A DNA stretch of 64,000 nt from contig CAZHZH010000001.1 in assembly GCA_964537205.1 (NCBI GenBank), positions 1 to 64,000 of the forward strand, given 5' to 3'. The stretch comes from Colivivens sp964537205. Lineage in GTDB: Bacteria > Bacteroidota > Bacteroidia > Bacteroidales > Bacteroidaceae. How positions within the stretch are numbered: position 1 is the stretch's first letter; every line of letters begins with the position of its first letter. Below are positions 44,935 through 54,205 of this stretch, piece by piece. The position numbers and the translations under genes were made by a program. A model generated the notes under the pieces. The model did no database searches, was not told the origin of the DNA, and was given only the letters and a program-made list of their open reading frames with translations.

Positions 44935-47900
44935 ATGAACTCTGAACTGAATAAAATATTGATATTAGGTAGCGGAGCGCTGAAAATCGGAGAGTCGGGA
45001 GAGTTCGACTATTCCGGATCGCAAGCGTTGAAGGCTTTGCACGAAGAGGGAAAGTTCACCATACTCATCAATCCGAACATCGCCACGGTGCAAACGTCGG
45101 AGGGTGTCGCCGACCATATATATTATCTTCCAATCACGCCCGAATTCGTTGAGAAGGTAATTATCAAGGAACGTCCCGACGCCATCATGCTGTCGTTTGG
45201 CGGACAGACCGCTTTGAATTGCGGCGTACGGCTCTATGAAAGCGGAGTCCTTGAGAAATACAATGTGGAAGTCATCGGCACGCCTGTGCAGTCGATTATA
45301 AATACAGAGGATCGTGAACTCTTTGCAGAAATGATGCACAACATTGATGTGAAAACAGCTCACAGTGTCGCCGTGAACTCTATTGACGAGGCTTTGGACG
45401 TTGTGCGTGAAATAGGTTATCCGATAATTGTACGCGCCGCCTTTACGCTTGGCGGACTGGGTTCGGGTTTTTGCAATAACGACGAAGAACTCCGGAAGCT
45501 TGCAAGTTCCGCGTTTACTTTCTCCCCGCAAATCCTTATCGAGGAATCACTCAAGGGATGGAAGGAAATCGAATATGAGGTGGTTCGTGACAAATATGAC
45601 AACTGTATCACTGTTTGTAACATGGAGAATTTCGACCCTTTGGGCATTCATACGGGAGAAAGTATCGTGGTCGCGCCTTCGCAGACACTGAGCGACCATG
45701 AGTATCACAAACTGCGTCAGATCGCCATCAAGATTGTCCGCCGCGTTGGCATCATAGGCGAGTGTAACGTACAATACGCCCTCGATCCCAACAGTGATGA
45801 TTACCGCGTGATTGAAGTGAACGCCCGTCTGAGCCGCTCGTCTGCCTTGGCGTCGAAGGCCACCGGCTATCCGCTTGCTTTTGTCGCCGCAAAGTTGGGA
45901 CTCGGCTACGGGCTGGATGAGATTCAGAATTCGGTTACCAAGGTCACGTCAGCGTTCTTTGAACCCGCGCTCGATTATGTCGTCGTGAAGATCCCTCGTT
46001 GGGATCTTGGAAAGTTCGACGGAGTGTCCAAACTGATAGGGTCGTCAATGAAGTCGGTGGGCGAGGTTATGGCTATCGGCAGAACCTTCGAGGAGGCGAT
46101 ACAGAAGGGCATACGCATGGTCGGACAAGGACTGCACGGTTTTGTGGCGAACACCGTCAATGTGCCTGACGTTGACTATGAATTGCACAATCCGACCGAC
46201 AAGCGACTGCCTGCCATTGCGCTCGCTTTCGACATGGGATATACTATCGACCAATTGCACGACATTACGAAAATCGACCGCTGGTTCCTTTTCCGCTTAC
46301 AAAACATATACAATATAAAGAATGAGTTGGACAAGTTCGACCGGATTGAGGCGGTTCCGTTTGAATTGCTGAAGGTGGCCAAGATGATGGGATTCTCCGA
46401 CTATCAAATAGGGAAGATTGTCATCAAAGACGAAACGATCAATCCGCATGAAAAGGGGTTGGAAGTGCGCGCCGTGCGCAAGAGGCATAGAATACTTCCT
46501 GTGGTGAAGCAAATCGACACCATGGCAGGTGAATATCCTGCTCAGACGAATTATCTGTATCTCACGTACAACGGAAGCGAGTCGGATGTTGGTTTCGCGC
46601 ATGATGGCAAATCTGTCATCGTACTGGGTTCGGGTGCCTATCGCATAGGCTCGTCCGTGGAGTTCGACTGGTGCGGTGTTGCGGCCATCAAGAAAATACA
46701 GGAGATGGGCTATCGGGCCATTATGATTAATTACAACCCTGAAACGGTAAGTACTGACTACGACGTGTGCGACCGGCTCTTTTTCGATGAGCTGACGCTT
46801 GAACGGGTGCTTGACATCTGTGATTTGGAGGTGCCTATGGGTGTCATCGTGAGTACCGGCGGACAAATCCCGAACAACTTGGCCTTGCTGCTCGACCAAC
46901 AGGGCATAAACATCTTGGGTACGTCGGCCAAGTCGATTGATATTGCCGAAGACCGCCAAAAGTTCTCTGAAATGTGTGACAGTTTGGGCATCGATCAGCC
47001 TCGCTGGAAGGAATTGACGCGCATGGAAGAAATCTACGAGTTTGTCGACGAGGTGGGACTGCCTGTGATGATACGTCCTTCTTATGTCCTTTCAGGTGCC
47101 GCGATGCGTGTGGTGTCGAACCGCGACGAGCTTGAGAGTGCTTTGAAGAACGCCGCCGTGGTCAGCCAGGAACATCCGGTCGTTGTGACTGAGTTCCTGC
47201 AACGGACGAAGGAGGTCGAGATCGACGCAGTGGCACAGCGCGGCATAATCAAATGCTATGCCATTAGTGAGCACATCGAGTATGCGGGTGTTCACTCTGG
47301 TGATGCCACAGTGGTGTTCCCTGCTCAGAAACTTTATTTTGAAACCATACGCCGCATCAAACGCACGGCCCGGAAGATTGCGGAGGCTCTGAACATATCG
47401 GGTCCCTTCAACATTCAGTTTCTCGCAAAGGACAACGAACTGAGGGTCATCGAGTGCAACCTGCGGGCAAGCCGCAGCTTCCCCTTCGTATCGAAGGTGA
47501 CGAAATTCAACTTCATCGGCATGGCGACCGAGATCATGCTCGGCAAGGACGTTGAGCCGTTTGGCAAGAACTTCGCCGATATCGACTATGTGGGCGTGAA
47601 GTCCTCGCAGTTCTCGTTCGCCCGCCTGCTTAAGGCCGATCCTATTCTTGGCGTCGACATGGCTTCTACCGGCGAGGTGGCTTGCTTGGGTGACAACTAC
47701 TATGAGGCGTTGCTGAAGAGCATGCTTTCTGTCGGTCATCATATCCCCGACAAGCAGAAGGGCATCTTGATCTCTTCGGGAGAGGCTCGTTCGAAGGTCG
47801 ACCTCTTGGAGGCTGCCGTCACCTTGCATAAGGCTGGGTACAAGTTGTATGCCACTTCCGGTACGGCGCAGTTCCTCGCACAGTCGGGTATTCCTTCCGA

Positions 47901-48156
47901 CGTGTTGCATTGGCCTGACTCTGAGAACAAACCCAATGTGCTCGATTATATCCGCAACCACAAGGTGGACTTGGTAATAAACATCCCGAAGAACCACACT
48001 CATCGCGAATTGCAGAACGGCTATCTCATCCGACGGGCGGCGATTGACTACAACATACCGCTGATAACCAACTCCCGCCTTGCTTCGGCTTACATATACG
48101 CTTTCTGCAAGTACGGATTCGACAAACTCGAAATCAAGCATTGGGGCGAATACTGA
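44935..48156 (+). CDS. carB: Carbamoyl phosphate synthase large subunit
   Basis: Uses two ATP, bicarbonate and ammonia to form carbamoyl phosphate. It has 1073 residues with duplicated ATP-grasp halves: ILGSGALKIGESGEFDYSG at the start of the first and VLGSGAYRIGSSVEFDWCG at the start of the second, with EVNARLSRSSALASKATGYP and ECNLRASRSFPFVSKV as matching blocks. A C-terminal MGS-like allosteric domain (LISSGEARSKVDLLEAA) ends the protein. Length is standard. A terminator follows. Confidence 0.97.
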   Translation: MNSELNKILILGSGALKIGESGEFDYSGSQALKALHEEGKFTILINPNIATVQTSEGVADHIYYLPITPEFVEKVIIKERPDAIMLSFGGQTALNCGVRLYESGVLEKYNVEVIGTPVQSIINTEDRELFAEMMHNIDVKTAHSVAVNSIDEALDVVREIGYPIIVRAAFTLGGLGSGFCNNDEELRKLASSAFTFSPQILIEESLKGWKEIEYEVVRDKYDNCITVCNMENFDPLGIHTGESIVVAPSQTLSDHEYHKLRQIAIKIVRRVGIIGECNVQYALDPNSDDYRVIEVNARLSRSSALASKATGYPLAFVAAKLGLGYGLDEIQNSVTKVTSAFFEPALDYVVVKIPRWDLGKFDGVSKLIGSSMKSVGEVMAIGRTFEEAIQKGIRMVGQGLHGFVANTVNVPDVDYELHNPTDKRLPAIALAFDMGYTIDQLHDITKIDRWFLFRLQNIYNIKNELDKFDRIEAVPFELLKVAKMMGFSDYQIGKIVIKDETINPHEKGLEVRAVRKRHRILPVVKQIDTMAGEYPAQTNYLYLTYNGSESDVGFAHDGKSVIVLGSGAYRIGSSVEFDWCGVAAIKKIQEMGYRAIMINYNPETVSTDYDVCDRLFFDELTLERVLDICDLEVPMGVIVSTGGQIPNNLALLLDQQGINILGTSAKSIDIAEDRQKFSEMCDSLGIDQPRWKELTRMEEIYEFVDEVGLPVMIRPSYVLSGAAMRVVSNRDELESALKNAAVVSQEHPVVVTEFLQRTKEVEIDAVAQRGIIKCYAISEHIEYAGVHSGDATVVFPAQKLYFETIRRIKRTARKIAEALNISGPFNIQFLAKDNELRVIECNLRASRSFPFVSKVTKFNFIGMATEIMLGKDVEPFGKNFADIDYVGVKSSQFSFARLLKADPILGVDMASTGEVACLGDNYYEALLKSMLSVGHHIPDKQKGILISSGEARSKVDLLEAAVTLHKAGYKLYATSGTAQFLAQSGIPSDVLHWPDSENKPNVLDYIRNHKVDLVINIPKNHTHRELQNGYLIRRAAIDYNIPLITNSRLASAYIYAFCKYGFDKLEIKHWGEY

Positions 48157-48179
48157 TGGACTTCAAGTGCATCAAACAT

Positions 48180-48215
48180 AAAAGGCTGGATTCCACGATG
48201 AGAATCCAGCCTTTT
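48180..48215. terminator. Bidirectional terminator after carB
   Basis: AAAAGGCTGGATTC (48180-48193) pairs with GAATCCAGCCTTTT (48202-48215), 14 bp with an 8-nt loop. It ends the nitrogen cluster on the plus strand and the SusC/SusD-chelatase operon arriving on the minus strand. Confidence 0.88.
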
Positions 48216-48276
48216 ACGTTTGATGTGAGAGAGCCTGTCTGTTATGAAAGGCGTGACTAATTGACACTCTTCCGCA

Positions 48277-49158
48277 CTACTGCAGCCATTCCCTGGTGCG
48301 GTCCAATATCCAGTCGACGACCTTGCCGGTGGAAGACGGCAGGATTCCCTCGTCGCTGTATACGATCTCAACATCAGGGTTGTTCAATTCCTTGTTTACC
48401 ATTTCTGTTACTCCTGATGCGTCGGCGATCTCCTTGGCGGTGGATGTGAGATACACTCCTTGGATTAATATCCGTTTCTTGCTTTGCGCCCATCGCCGCA
48501 ATGTGGGCATTATCTCGCCAACCATCTTGTAGCCCATCGCCACAAACTTGTAATCAACATCCTTTATGCCCGTCGCCTTGCGGCAGGTGTCGACGATGCT
48601 TTCCATCTTGTTTGTCCAAAAACTGGTCCACTGCTTGTCACCGTGGGATACAAACAGCAGGGCTTCGTCGGCGGGTGATTTACTTATGTCGCCGACGTTC
48701 TTCAGCATGATCTCCTCGATGATGTTGTTGTAACTTAGTGTCGGGCCAAGTATAATTGGTATCTTGGCGTGTACGAGCCTTGTTCCTTCTTCCTTAAGTT
48801 CCCGGATGGTGGTGGCGCTGAACTTGTGCCCTATGATGTTGGGAATGTCCTCGTCGCTGTGACTCGACGGGGCGATGAACAAGGGAATGGCGAAGATGGT
48901 GTCAATGCCTTGCGCCTCGCAATCGCCGACTACGGTCGCTATAGTGGGTTCGGTGAATTCCATCATTGCCACGCGGACGTAGCTGATGTTGAGACCCGTT
49001 TCGCTCACTTTCTTTTGTAGCAACGGTTCCAGATCCATGACTGGTTTCCGCCATTCTTCCATAGGCGAACCGTGTGATATTACGACCAGGGCGTTCTTGG
49101 CACCCGGGCATAGTGTACTGGCAAGCAGTACTGCGGATAATAATAGTTTGTGATTCAT
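48277..49158 (-). CDS. Secreted CbiX/CbiK-like metal chelatase
   Basis: 293 residues with a signal-like N terminus (MNHKLLLSAVLLASTLCPGA). Two sirohydrochlorin-chelatase-like halves follow: LVVISHGSPMEEW with the metal-site His at 29, and LLFVSHGDKQW. Classical CbiX/SirB inserts Co or Fe into sirohydrochlorin in the cytoplasm. An exported copy in a TonB-transport operon is more like Porphyromonas IhtB, a surface heme-binding chelatase-like protein suggested to take iron from heme. It is the last gene of the operon, 24 bases after the ChaN-like gene. Direction of the reaction is inferred. Confidence 0.8.
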   Translation of the reverse strand: MNHKLLLSAVLLASTLCPGAKNALVVISHGSPMEEWRKPVMDLEPLLQKKVSETGLNISYVRVAMMEFTEPTIATVVGDCEAQGIDTIFAIPLFIAPSSHSDEDIPNIIGHKFSATTIRELKEEGTRLVHAKIPIILGPTLSYNNIIEEIMLKNVGDISKSPADEALLFVSHGDKQWTSFWTNKMESIVDTCRKATGIKDVDYKFVAMGYKMVGEIMPTLRRWAQSKKRILIQGVYLTSTAKEIADASGVTEMVNKELNNPDVEIVYSDEGILPSSTGKVVDWILDRTREWLQ

Positions 49159-49182
49159 TGTAATGTGGATATTTATAAGTTT

Positions 49183-50052
49183 TCAATATGAAGTCACCAT
49201 GTCCTCAGGGACGCAAAGGTAAAAGTCCGCCTGGCCTATATAAGCGTCGTCTAACGCGTCAATCGTCTCCTGCCTTGCGCTGAAGATGGTTTTGATTTTG
49301 GCTTTCGGTGCGTATGCATGCAGGTATTTTACTATTCCGTCGCCTGCGGCTGTGTGGTAGTTGCCGTTGAAGTGCAAGACCGCCTTGTCAAGGTTTTGTG
49401 CGATGAACCAAGCCATGGTAGCGTCTTTCAGTCCCTGCGCCTGTCCCATGAAAACAGGGTCGGCTCCTTTGTTCGCGCCCATTTGCGCCATCATGCCGAA
49501 AGCTTCGTTTGCCACTTCGTTGTCCTCGTAAGGAACAGGCAGGGGAGGGAAGTAACGTTTTGCCTCGTCGGAGAGGGAGTCGAGGTAGGCGAGGCCTCTC
49601 GACTTGACTACGCCCGCATATCTGCGCGGCACGTTGGTCGCGATGAAGTGTATGTTGTTTTCTTTGCAAAAGTCAACGATTGAGGCGTAGTCGGTCGTGT
49701 AGTTGGGCCACAGGCGGCATTCGTCCTCAAACTGCTTGTAGTCGATCACGCCGGAGAAGTACTCATCGAGAATCATTTGGTTGTCTGCCTCGAACATCTC
49801 CATGCCTACGTTGATTCTGCCCTTTTTCTCATGGTACAATGATTTCAACACTTGGACTTCCATCCAGTGGCATATCGGGTCGTTGTGCATCTCCCCGAAG
49901 AAAACGACATCGGCGTCTGACAGTTGCGCTATCATTTGTGAATATGCCACAGGCTTGCATTGTGAATCGAACAGGCGGTAGGCCGCGGGGTCTTGTGCGG
50001 CAAGCGGCGATGTAACGGCGCAAAGCGTGAGTATGAAAAATAATCTGTTCAT
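49183..50052 (-). CDS. ChaN-family heme-binding protein
   Basis: 289 residues with a signal peptide (MNRLFFILTLCAVTSPLAAQ). It matches the ChaN/cofac_haem_bdg family: VVFFGEMHNDPICHWMEVQVL, GMEMFEADNQMILDEY, and LHFNGNYHTAAGDGI near the C terminus. Campylobacter ChaN binds two stacked hemes and is iron-regulated. It overlaps the end of the M16 protease gene by 4 bases. In context it would hold heme or another tetrapyrrole between transporter, protease and chelatase. Confidence 0.85.
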   Translation of the reverse strand: MNRLFFILTLCAVTSPLAAQDPAAYRLFDSQCKPVAYSQMIAQLSDADVVFFGEMHNDPICHWMEVQVLKSLYHEKKGRINVGMEMFEADNQMILDEYFSGVIDYKQFEDECRLWPNYTTDYASIVDFCKENNIHFIATNVPRRYAGVVKSRGLAYLDSLSDEAKRYFPPLPVPYEDNEVANEAFGMMAQMGANKGADPVFMGQAQGLKDATMAWFIAQNLDKAVLHFNGNYHTAAGDGIVKYLHAYAPKAKIKTIFSARQETIDALDDAYIGQADFYLCVPEDMVTSY

Positions 50053-52862
50053 TTTGATTGATATATCTTTATTAAATTCTTGCTGTTTATTATCCGGGCG
50101 AACATGTCTCTTATGTCTTCTGGCGTTATTGAGTTCAGCACGTCGTCGTAGTGGTTGTAATCGCTGAGTGTCTCACCATTTGTGACACGGTCCAGTATGG
50201 TGTCAAACCATGCCGCGCTGGAATCGTCGGTCAACGACTTTCGCTTGGTCACGATGAAGGAACGCTTCATTTTGTTGAGTTCGGTGTCGGTTACCGGATT
50301 CCTTCCCAAGTCGTCGATGATGTCCTTCAACTCTTTTTCCAATCGTGGCACGTTCCCGTTTTGTACGTCGATATACAGCCGGAACCAGACTATGTGTCTT
50401 GGCACGCCGTTATAGTCTACATCGGCGAATGGCGAGTAAACTATACCCGATTTTTGCCGTAGTTCGCTCAGCATGCGCGCTTGTAGTATGTCGCGCATGA
50501 GTTTGAACATGAGTGTCTGGCGCAATCCTGGTGTGTAGTTGTCGATGAAAAGGAAGTTGCAACTTGTTTGTGTGTCGTTGTTCGAGGAAAAATGAATTGA
50601 GTCGCTTGCGGAACGGGCGAATTGGAACGGAACTTCTTTGCGCGGAAACTTCGGCTGACCGTGGGCTTGCATCCTTCCGAATGTGTTCGCGGCCAACCGG
50701 ACTACGCTGTCTGCGTCAAAACTTCCGGTGATAATCAAATTAAGTCCTTCAGGGTTGGTGTATAGTTGCAGATAATAGTCTGTCATGTCGTCCAAGCTGA
50801 GGCTTTGGATGTCTTCACGAGTGTAAGGAATGAATTGTCCATGCAGTGTGCTTCCCACCAACGAGTCGACGGTGTTGTTAATCTGTCTGCTGTAGTCGTC
50901 TTTCATCATCTTTGACAGCATGGTTTCCTCGCCCCACGATTCATATTCATCGTGGCGGCTTTCTTCAAAGTCCGCCACATCCTTGCCGGGGTGGTGCATT
51001 TTCTCGTACAGAAGGTTCATTAAGGCTTGGGCGTCTCTTGATGCCGAGGTTGCCAACGCCTGATGCCAGTAATTGCTGATTCCCACATTCAGCAGCATCT
51101 CTCTTTGCAGGGACAGTTGTGCGAGTGTATCGGAATCGACAGTCGCAATGCCGCCCATGTCGACATACGCCGCCGTATATTTCAGGTGATTGTATAGTGA
51201 GTCTGGCAGGTCGCCCAGTCCTCCGCGCCCCAAGGCGAATACTTGAAACACGCTGTCGGTCATGGCGGTTGGCCGCATGATGATGTGAATGCCGTTTTTC
51301 AGTACGGCTTCCGTGATTCCCATGTCTTCGTAGGTGGTACGTGATGCGATGGCGTTGATGTCGGGATGCCGTTCGCTGAGAACCGGGGGCAGTGGCATCC
51401 GCCCGTCTTCCGCGTCATATCCTTCGTTTGTGAAAAGCAGGCTGTCTGAGACCTCCCTCTTGTAGCCCTTTATCGCGCCGCCCCCGTTCCATGCGGACAA
51501 TATCGAATCTTTGGAGAGATTGTGCGCGCCGCCTTCGGGATATTTGTATGCGGCAAGTAATGACTTGCCCGCTTTTAACAATGACTTGGCGATGCTCCTG
51601 ATGTCTTTCTTTGATGTCTTGAGCAGTTTCTTCTGTATGTGGGTGGACTCGTAATCATAGTATACGTGCCGGTCGCCCATGATCACCGCGTCGATGAAAT
51701 CCTCACAGAAGTCGGCCGATGTCTTGTCGGTGGTTTCAGCCTTCGCATACCGTATGCCTTGTGTGACGGCTCTTTCCAGTTCAGTCTCTGTCGGACCGTA
51801 CTTGGCCAGCGTACGTAGGATGTTAGATGCTGTTCTCACGTCAATGAGCAGGTCATGTTCCGTCGTGTCGCTCATCGTGAATACGAGGTGGTTCTTGTCG
51901 GCTACGTACCAGTGGTCCGTCACGTTGGCTCCTACTTCCTGCATACGACTGTCGAGAATGCTTACTGCCATGCGCAACCTTCCGTTTTCAATTTGCTTGG
52001 TCAACGTGGTGGTGAACACCGTGTTGTGAGGAACTATCAGTTCCATCTTATAATTGTTATCGTACTTGATAGGCAGGGACATGAGCTCGACACCCTCAGA
52101 GTATTCTTGAGGAACGTCTTTTATGCGCGCTTTCTTCTTGGGGATGTCCGATAGCAGCTCTTTTATCTTGCGCTCCACCAAGGAGGCTTTCACATTGCCT
52201 ACGATCAGGATGGTGGCGGTACTCGGACTGTACCAGCGTTGATAGAAGTCGCGCAATGTGGATTGCCGCATTGACATGATATCAGTCTCACGTCCTAACG
52301 GTTCATGGTCGGCATAAGGTCCGCGTCCGATTTTCAGGTCGTAGAATTCATCATTGTTGTTGTAGCCGAGAAGTTCCTCAGCGATGATGTTCCGCTCCGG
52401 CACTACCATCTCCTTGTCTATTGTCAACCCGTTTATGATGTCGCCCATGGCGATAAGGGTCGTGTCTACGATGCCTGTCGAGTTACTGTCGGCTGGCAGT
52501 GTGAACCAATATACGGTCCGGTCGTAGCTGGTGTATGCGTTGATGTCCCGCCCGTACTTCATTCCTTGGTTCTCAAAGTATTCTGGCATGGTGTTGCCTG
52601 GGAAATGCTCGGAGCCGTTGAACGCCATGTGCTCAAGGAAGTGGGCCGCGCCCCGTTGCTTGTCGTCTTCTTGAATGGACCCGACATGCATCACCAAACG
52701 GCATTCCACGTTGTGTTGTGGCAGGTCGTTAGGCAGTATTATGTAGTGGATGCCGTTAGCCAAATAGCCTTCCACTGTTTCCGGTGGAAGGCTTACAGGC
52801 ACTTCTGGAGGGAAGAGCAAATGCATAAGCACCATGTACAGCTCTGTGAAGATGTAAGTCAT
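50049..52862 (-). CDS. M16-family zinc metalloprotease (PqqL/FusC-like)
   Basis: 937 residues with two M16 halves. The active inverted zinc motif HFLEH lies at 74-78, with the distal Glu in IIAEELLGYN. The second half has SFDADSVVRLAAN and lacks the zinc motif, as expected. Periplasmic PqqL/FusC proteases cut imported iron proteins such as ferredoxin. The N terminus (MTYIFTELYMVLMHLLFPPE) is short and not a classical signal peptide, so the start or secretion route is unsure. It is coupled to the ChaN-like gene and lies downstream of the DUF4929-like lipoprotein. Confidence 0.88.
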   Translation of the reverse strand: MTYIFTELYMVLMHLLFPPEVPVSLPPETVEGYLANGIHYIILPNDLPQHNVECRLVMHVGSIQEDDKQRGAAHFLEHMAFNGSEHFPGNTMPEYFENQGMKYGRDINAYTSYDRTVYWFTLPADSNSTGIVDTTLIAMGDIINGLTIDKEMVVPERNIIAEELLGYNNNDEFYDLKIGRGPYADHEPLGRETDIMSMRQSTLRDFYQRWYSPSTATILIVGNVKASLVERKIKELLSDIPKKKARIKDVPQEYSEGVELMSLPIKYDNNYKMELIVPHNTVFTTTLTKQIENGRLRMAVSILDSRMQEVGANVTDHWYVADKNHLVFTMSDTTEHDLLIDVRTASNILRTLAKYGPTETELERAVTQGIRYAKAETTDKTSADFCEDFIDAVIMGDRHVYYDYESTHIQKKLLKTSKKDIRSIAKSLLKAGKSLLAAYKYPEGGAHNLSKDSILSAWNGGGAIKGYKREVSDSLLFTNEGYDAEDGRMPLPPVLSERHPDINAIASRTTYEDMGITEAVLKNGIHIIMRPTAMTDSVFQVFALGRGGLGDLPDSLYNHLKYTAAYVDMGGIATVDSDTLAQLSLQREMLLNVGISNYWHQALATSASRDAQALMNLLYEKMHHPGKDVADFEESRHDEYESWGEETMLSKMMKDDYSRQINNTVDSLVGSTLHGQFIPYTREDIQSLSLDDMTDYYLQLYTNPEGLNLIITGSFDADSVVRLAANTFGRMQAHGQPKFPRKEVPFQFARSASDSIHFSSNNDTQTSCNFLFIDNYTPGLRQTLMFKLMRDILQARMLSELRQKSGIVYSPFADVDYNGVPRHIVWFRLYIDVQNGNVPRLEKELKDIIDDLGRNPVTDTELNKMKRSFIVTKRKSLTDDSSAAWFDTILDRVTNGETLSDYNHYDDVLNSITPEDIRDMFARIINSKNLIKIYQSK

Positions 52863-52897
52863 GCTTTGAACGAGGTTGTGCCAAGCTATGAATATTG

Positions 52898-54127
52898 TTA
52901 CTTATGCAGTGTATATGTCACGTTCACACGGATGTAGTCATACAGGATGGCTCCTGCTCCGTAGTCCCATGAGAACTCAAACTTCATGCTGCCGTCGGTG
53001 AGGTCGTATGAAGACGTAGGACTCGTGTAGTTGCTTGGATCGTGCATGTAGGTGTCCGTTGCGATGTCGGAGTTTCCAAGGACGGCGTCAGGGTTGAACG
53101 GATTGTATTGCTCCAACAAATCGCTTACAGAGTAGTTGACATCGGTCTCGCCCTCGTTTACAGCCACTTCTGCCCCTGATTCAGCCAGCTGTTGAAGTCG
53201 TGTCCATAAAGAGTAGGTGTATGCGAAAGGAACCTTGGTTATCTCCTCGTCGTATTCGTCGGTAACCACCTTTGTGAAGCTGATTGTGCCGTCGGTGTTG
53301 AGAGTCAGGTCGTCGAGTGTCACATCGAAGGTCTCGGTGGCGAAGTTGTAGTTGACTGCATTTATTAATGCGGCCTGTACAGGCATCTGCAGGTAGTATT
53401 CATCGTCCTCTACAGTGCAGCGGCGGTACTTCTCATAGATGAATGAACCCATGCCCATAGGGTTGCTGGTGATCTTCAGAACCGGCTTGTCGGCTGTGGC
53501 GTGCTCACTCAGGGTGATGATGCTCTTGCCTGTAAGAGTCCGTGTGTCCTCTCCGTTGTTCTCTGTCTCTTTGTCGTCATTGCCAAAGGTGATTACCGTG
53601 GTGACATCAACGATGCCAAGTACTTTTGTCAGGTCAATGCCGAGTGACTCTTTGTAGCCGTCGATAAGTGCGAGCTGTTCTGCTGTGAGTTCTGGAACTG
53701 ATGCTGCCGGTTTTACCGTAACGGATACTTGGTTGCCTTCAAGCACTTGCATGTTGCTGTCGGAGAATCCGGTAACCTCGATGTAAACAACCTCGTTTAC
53801 AGCGAGTACGTTGGCGTTGTTTGATAGCAGCTCTACCGTCGCTGTCTTCTCTCCTGCCGCGAAAGTCACTGTGTTGCTGCTGAGCTTGACTGCTCCTTTA
53901 TCATCGCCACTGATACTTAGGGTGATAGTGGATTGTTGTTCCACGGCGCGTGCGAGGGTCACTGTCACTGTGATGCCTTCGGTAGCGTCCTCATAGAGTG
54001 TAGGGTCGCCGTCTACTGACAGCTGCACATAATTGGTCATTTCTTTTTCGTCGTCGTCGTCGCTGCATGATGCGAATACGAACGCGCCGAGCATTAACAT
54101 TAAAGTTGTCTTTGCTAAAATCTTCAT
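52898..54127 (-). CDS. DUF4929-like surface lipoprotein
   Basis: 409 residues. The lipoprotein signal ends GAFVFASC (Cys 21) followed by SDDDDEKE, an acidic surface-export-type signal. The N-terminal 100 residues look like a Calx-beta-type sandwich (VTVTLARAVEQQSTITLSIS and NTVTFAAGEKTATVELL). The remainder resembles DUF4929, a family found beside SusD genes. It lies between susD and the M16 protease. It may be an accessory ligand-binding protein. No enzyme motif is seen. Confidence 0.65.
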   Translation of the reverse strand: MKILAKTTLMLMLGAFVFASCSDDDDEKEMTNYVQLSVDGDPTLYEDATEGITVTVTLARAVEQQSTITLSISGDDKGAVKLSSNTVTFAAGEKTATVELLSNNANVLAVNEVVYIEVTGFSDSNMQVLEGNQVSVTVKPAASVPELTAEQLALIDGYKESLGIDLTKVLGIVDVTTVITFGNDDKETENNGEDTRTLTGKSIITLSEHATADKPVLKITSNPMGMGSFIYEKYRRCTVEDDEYYLQMPVQAALINAVNYNFATETFDVTLDDLTLNTDGTISFTKVVTDEYDEEITKVPFAYTYSLWTRLQQLAESGAEVAVNEGETDVNYSVSDLLEQYNPFNPDAVLGNSDIATDTYMHDPSNYTSPTSSYDLTDGSMKFEFSWDYGAGAILYDYIRVNVTYTLHK

Positions 54128-54205
54128 TGTCTTAATTTTTAATAGTAGGTTATTATTGAATTTGTTTCTATGTTTCCGTATATATTATATATAATGTGTG
54201 GCGGC

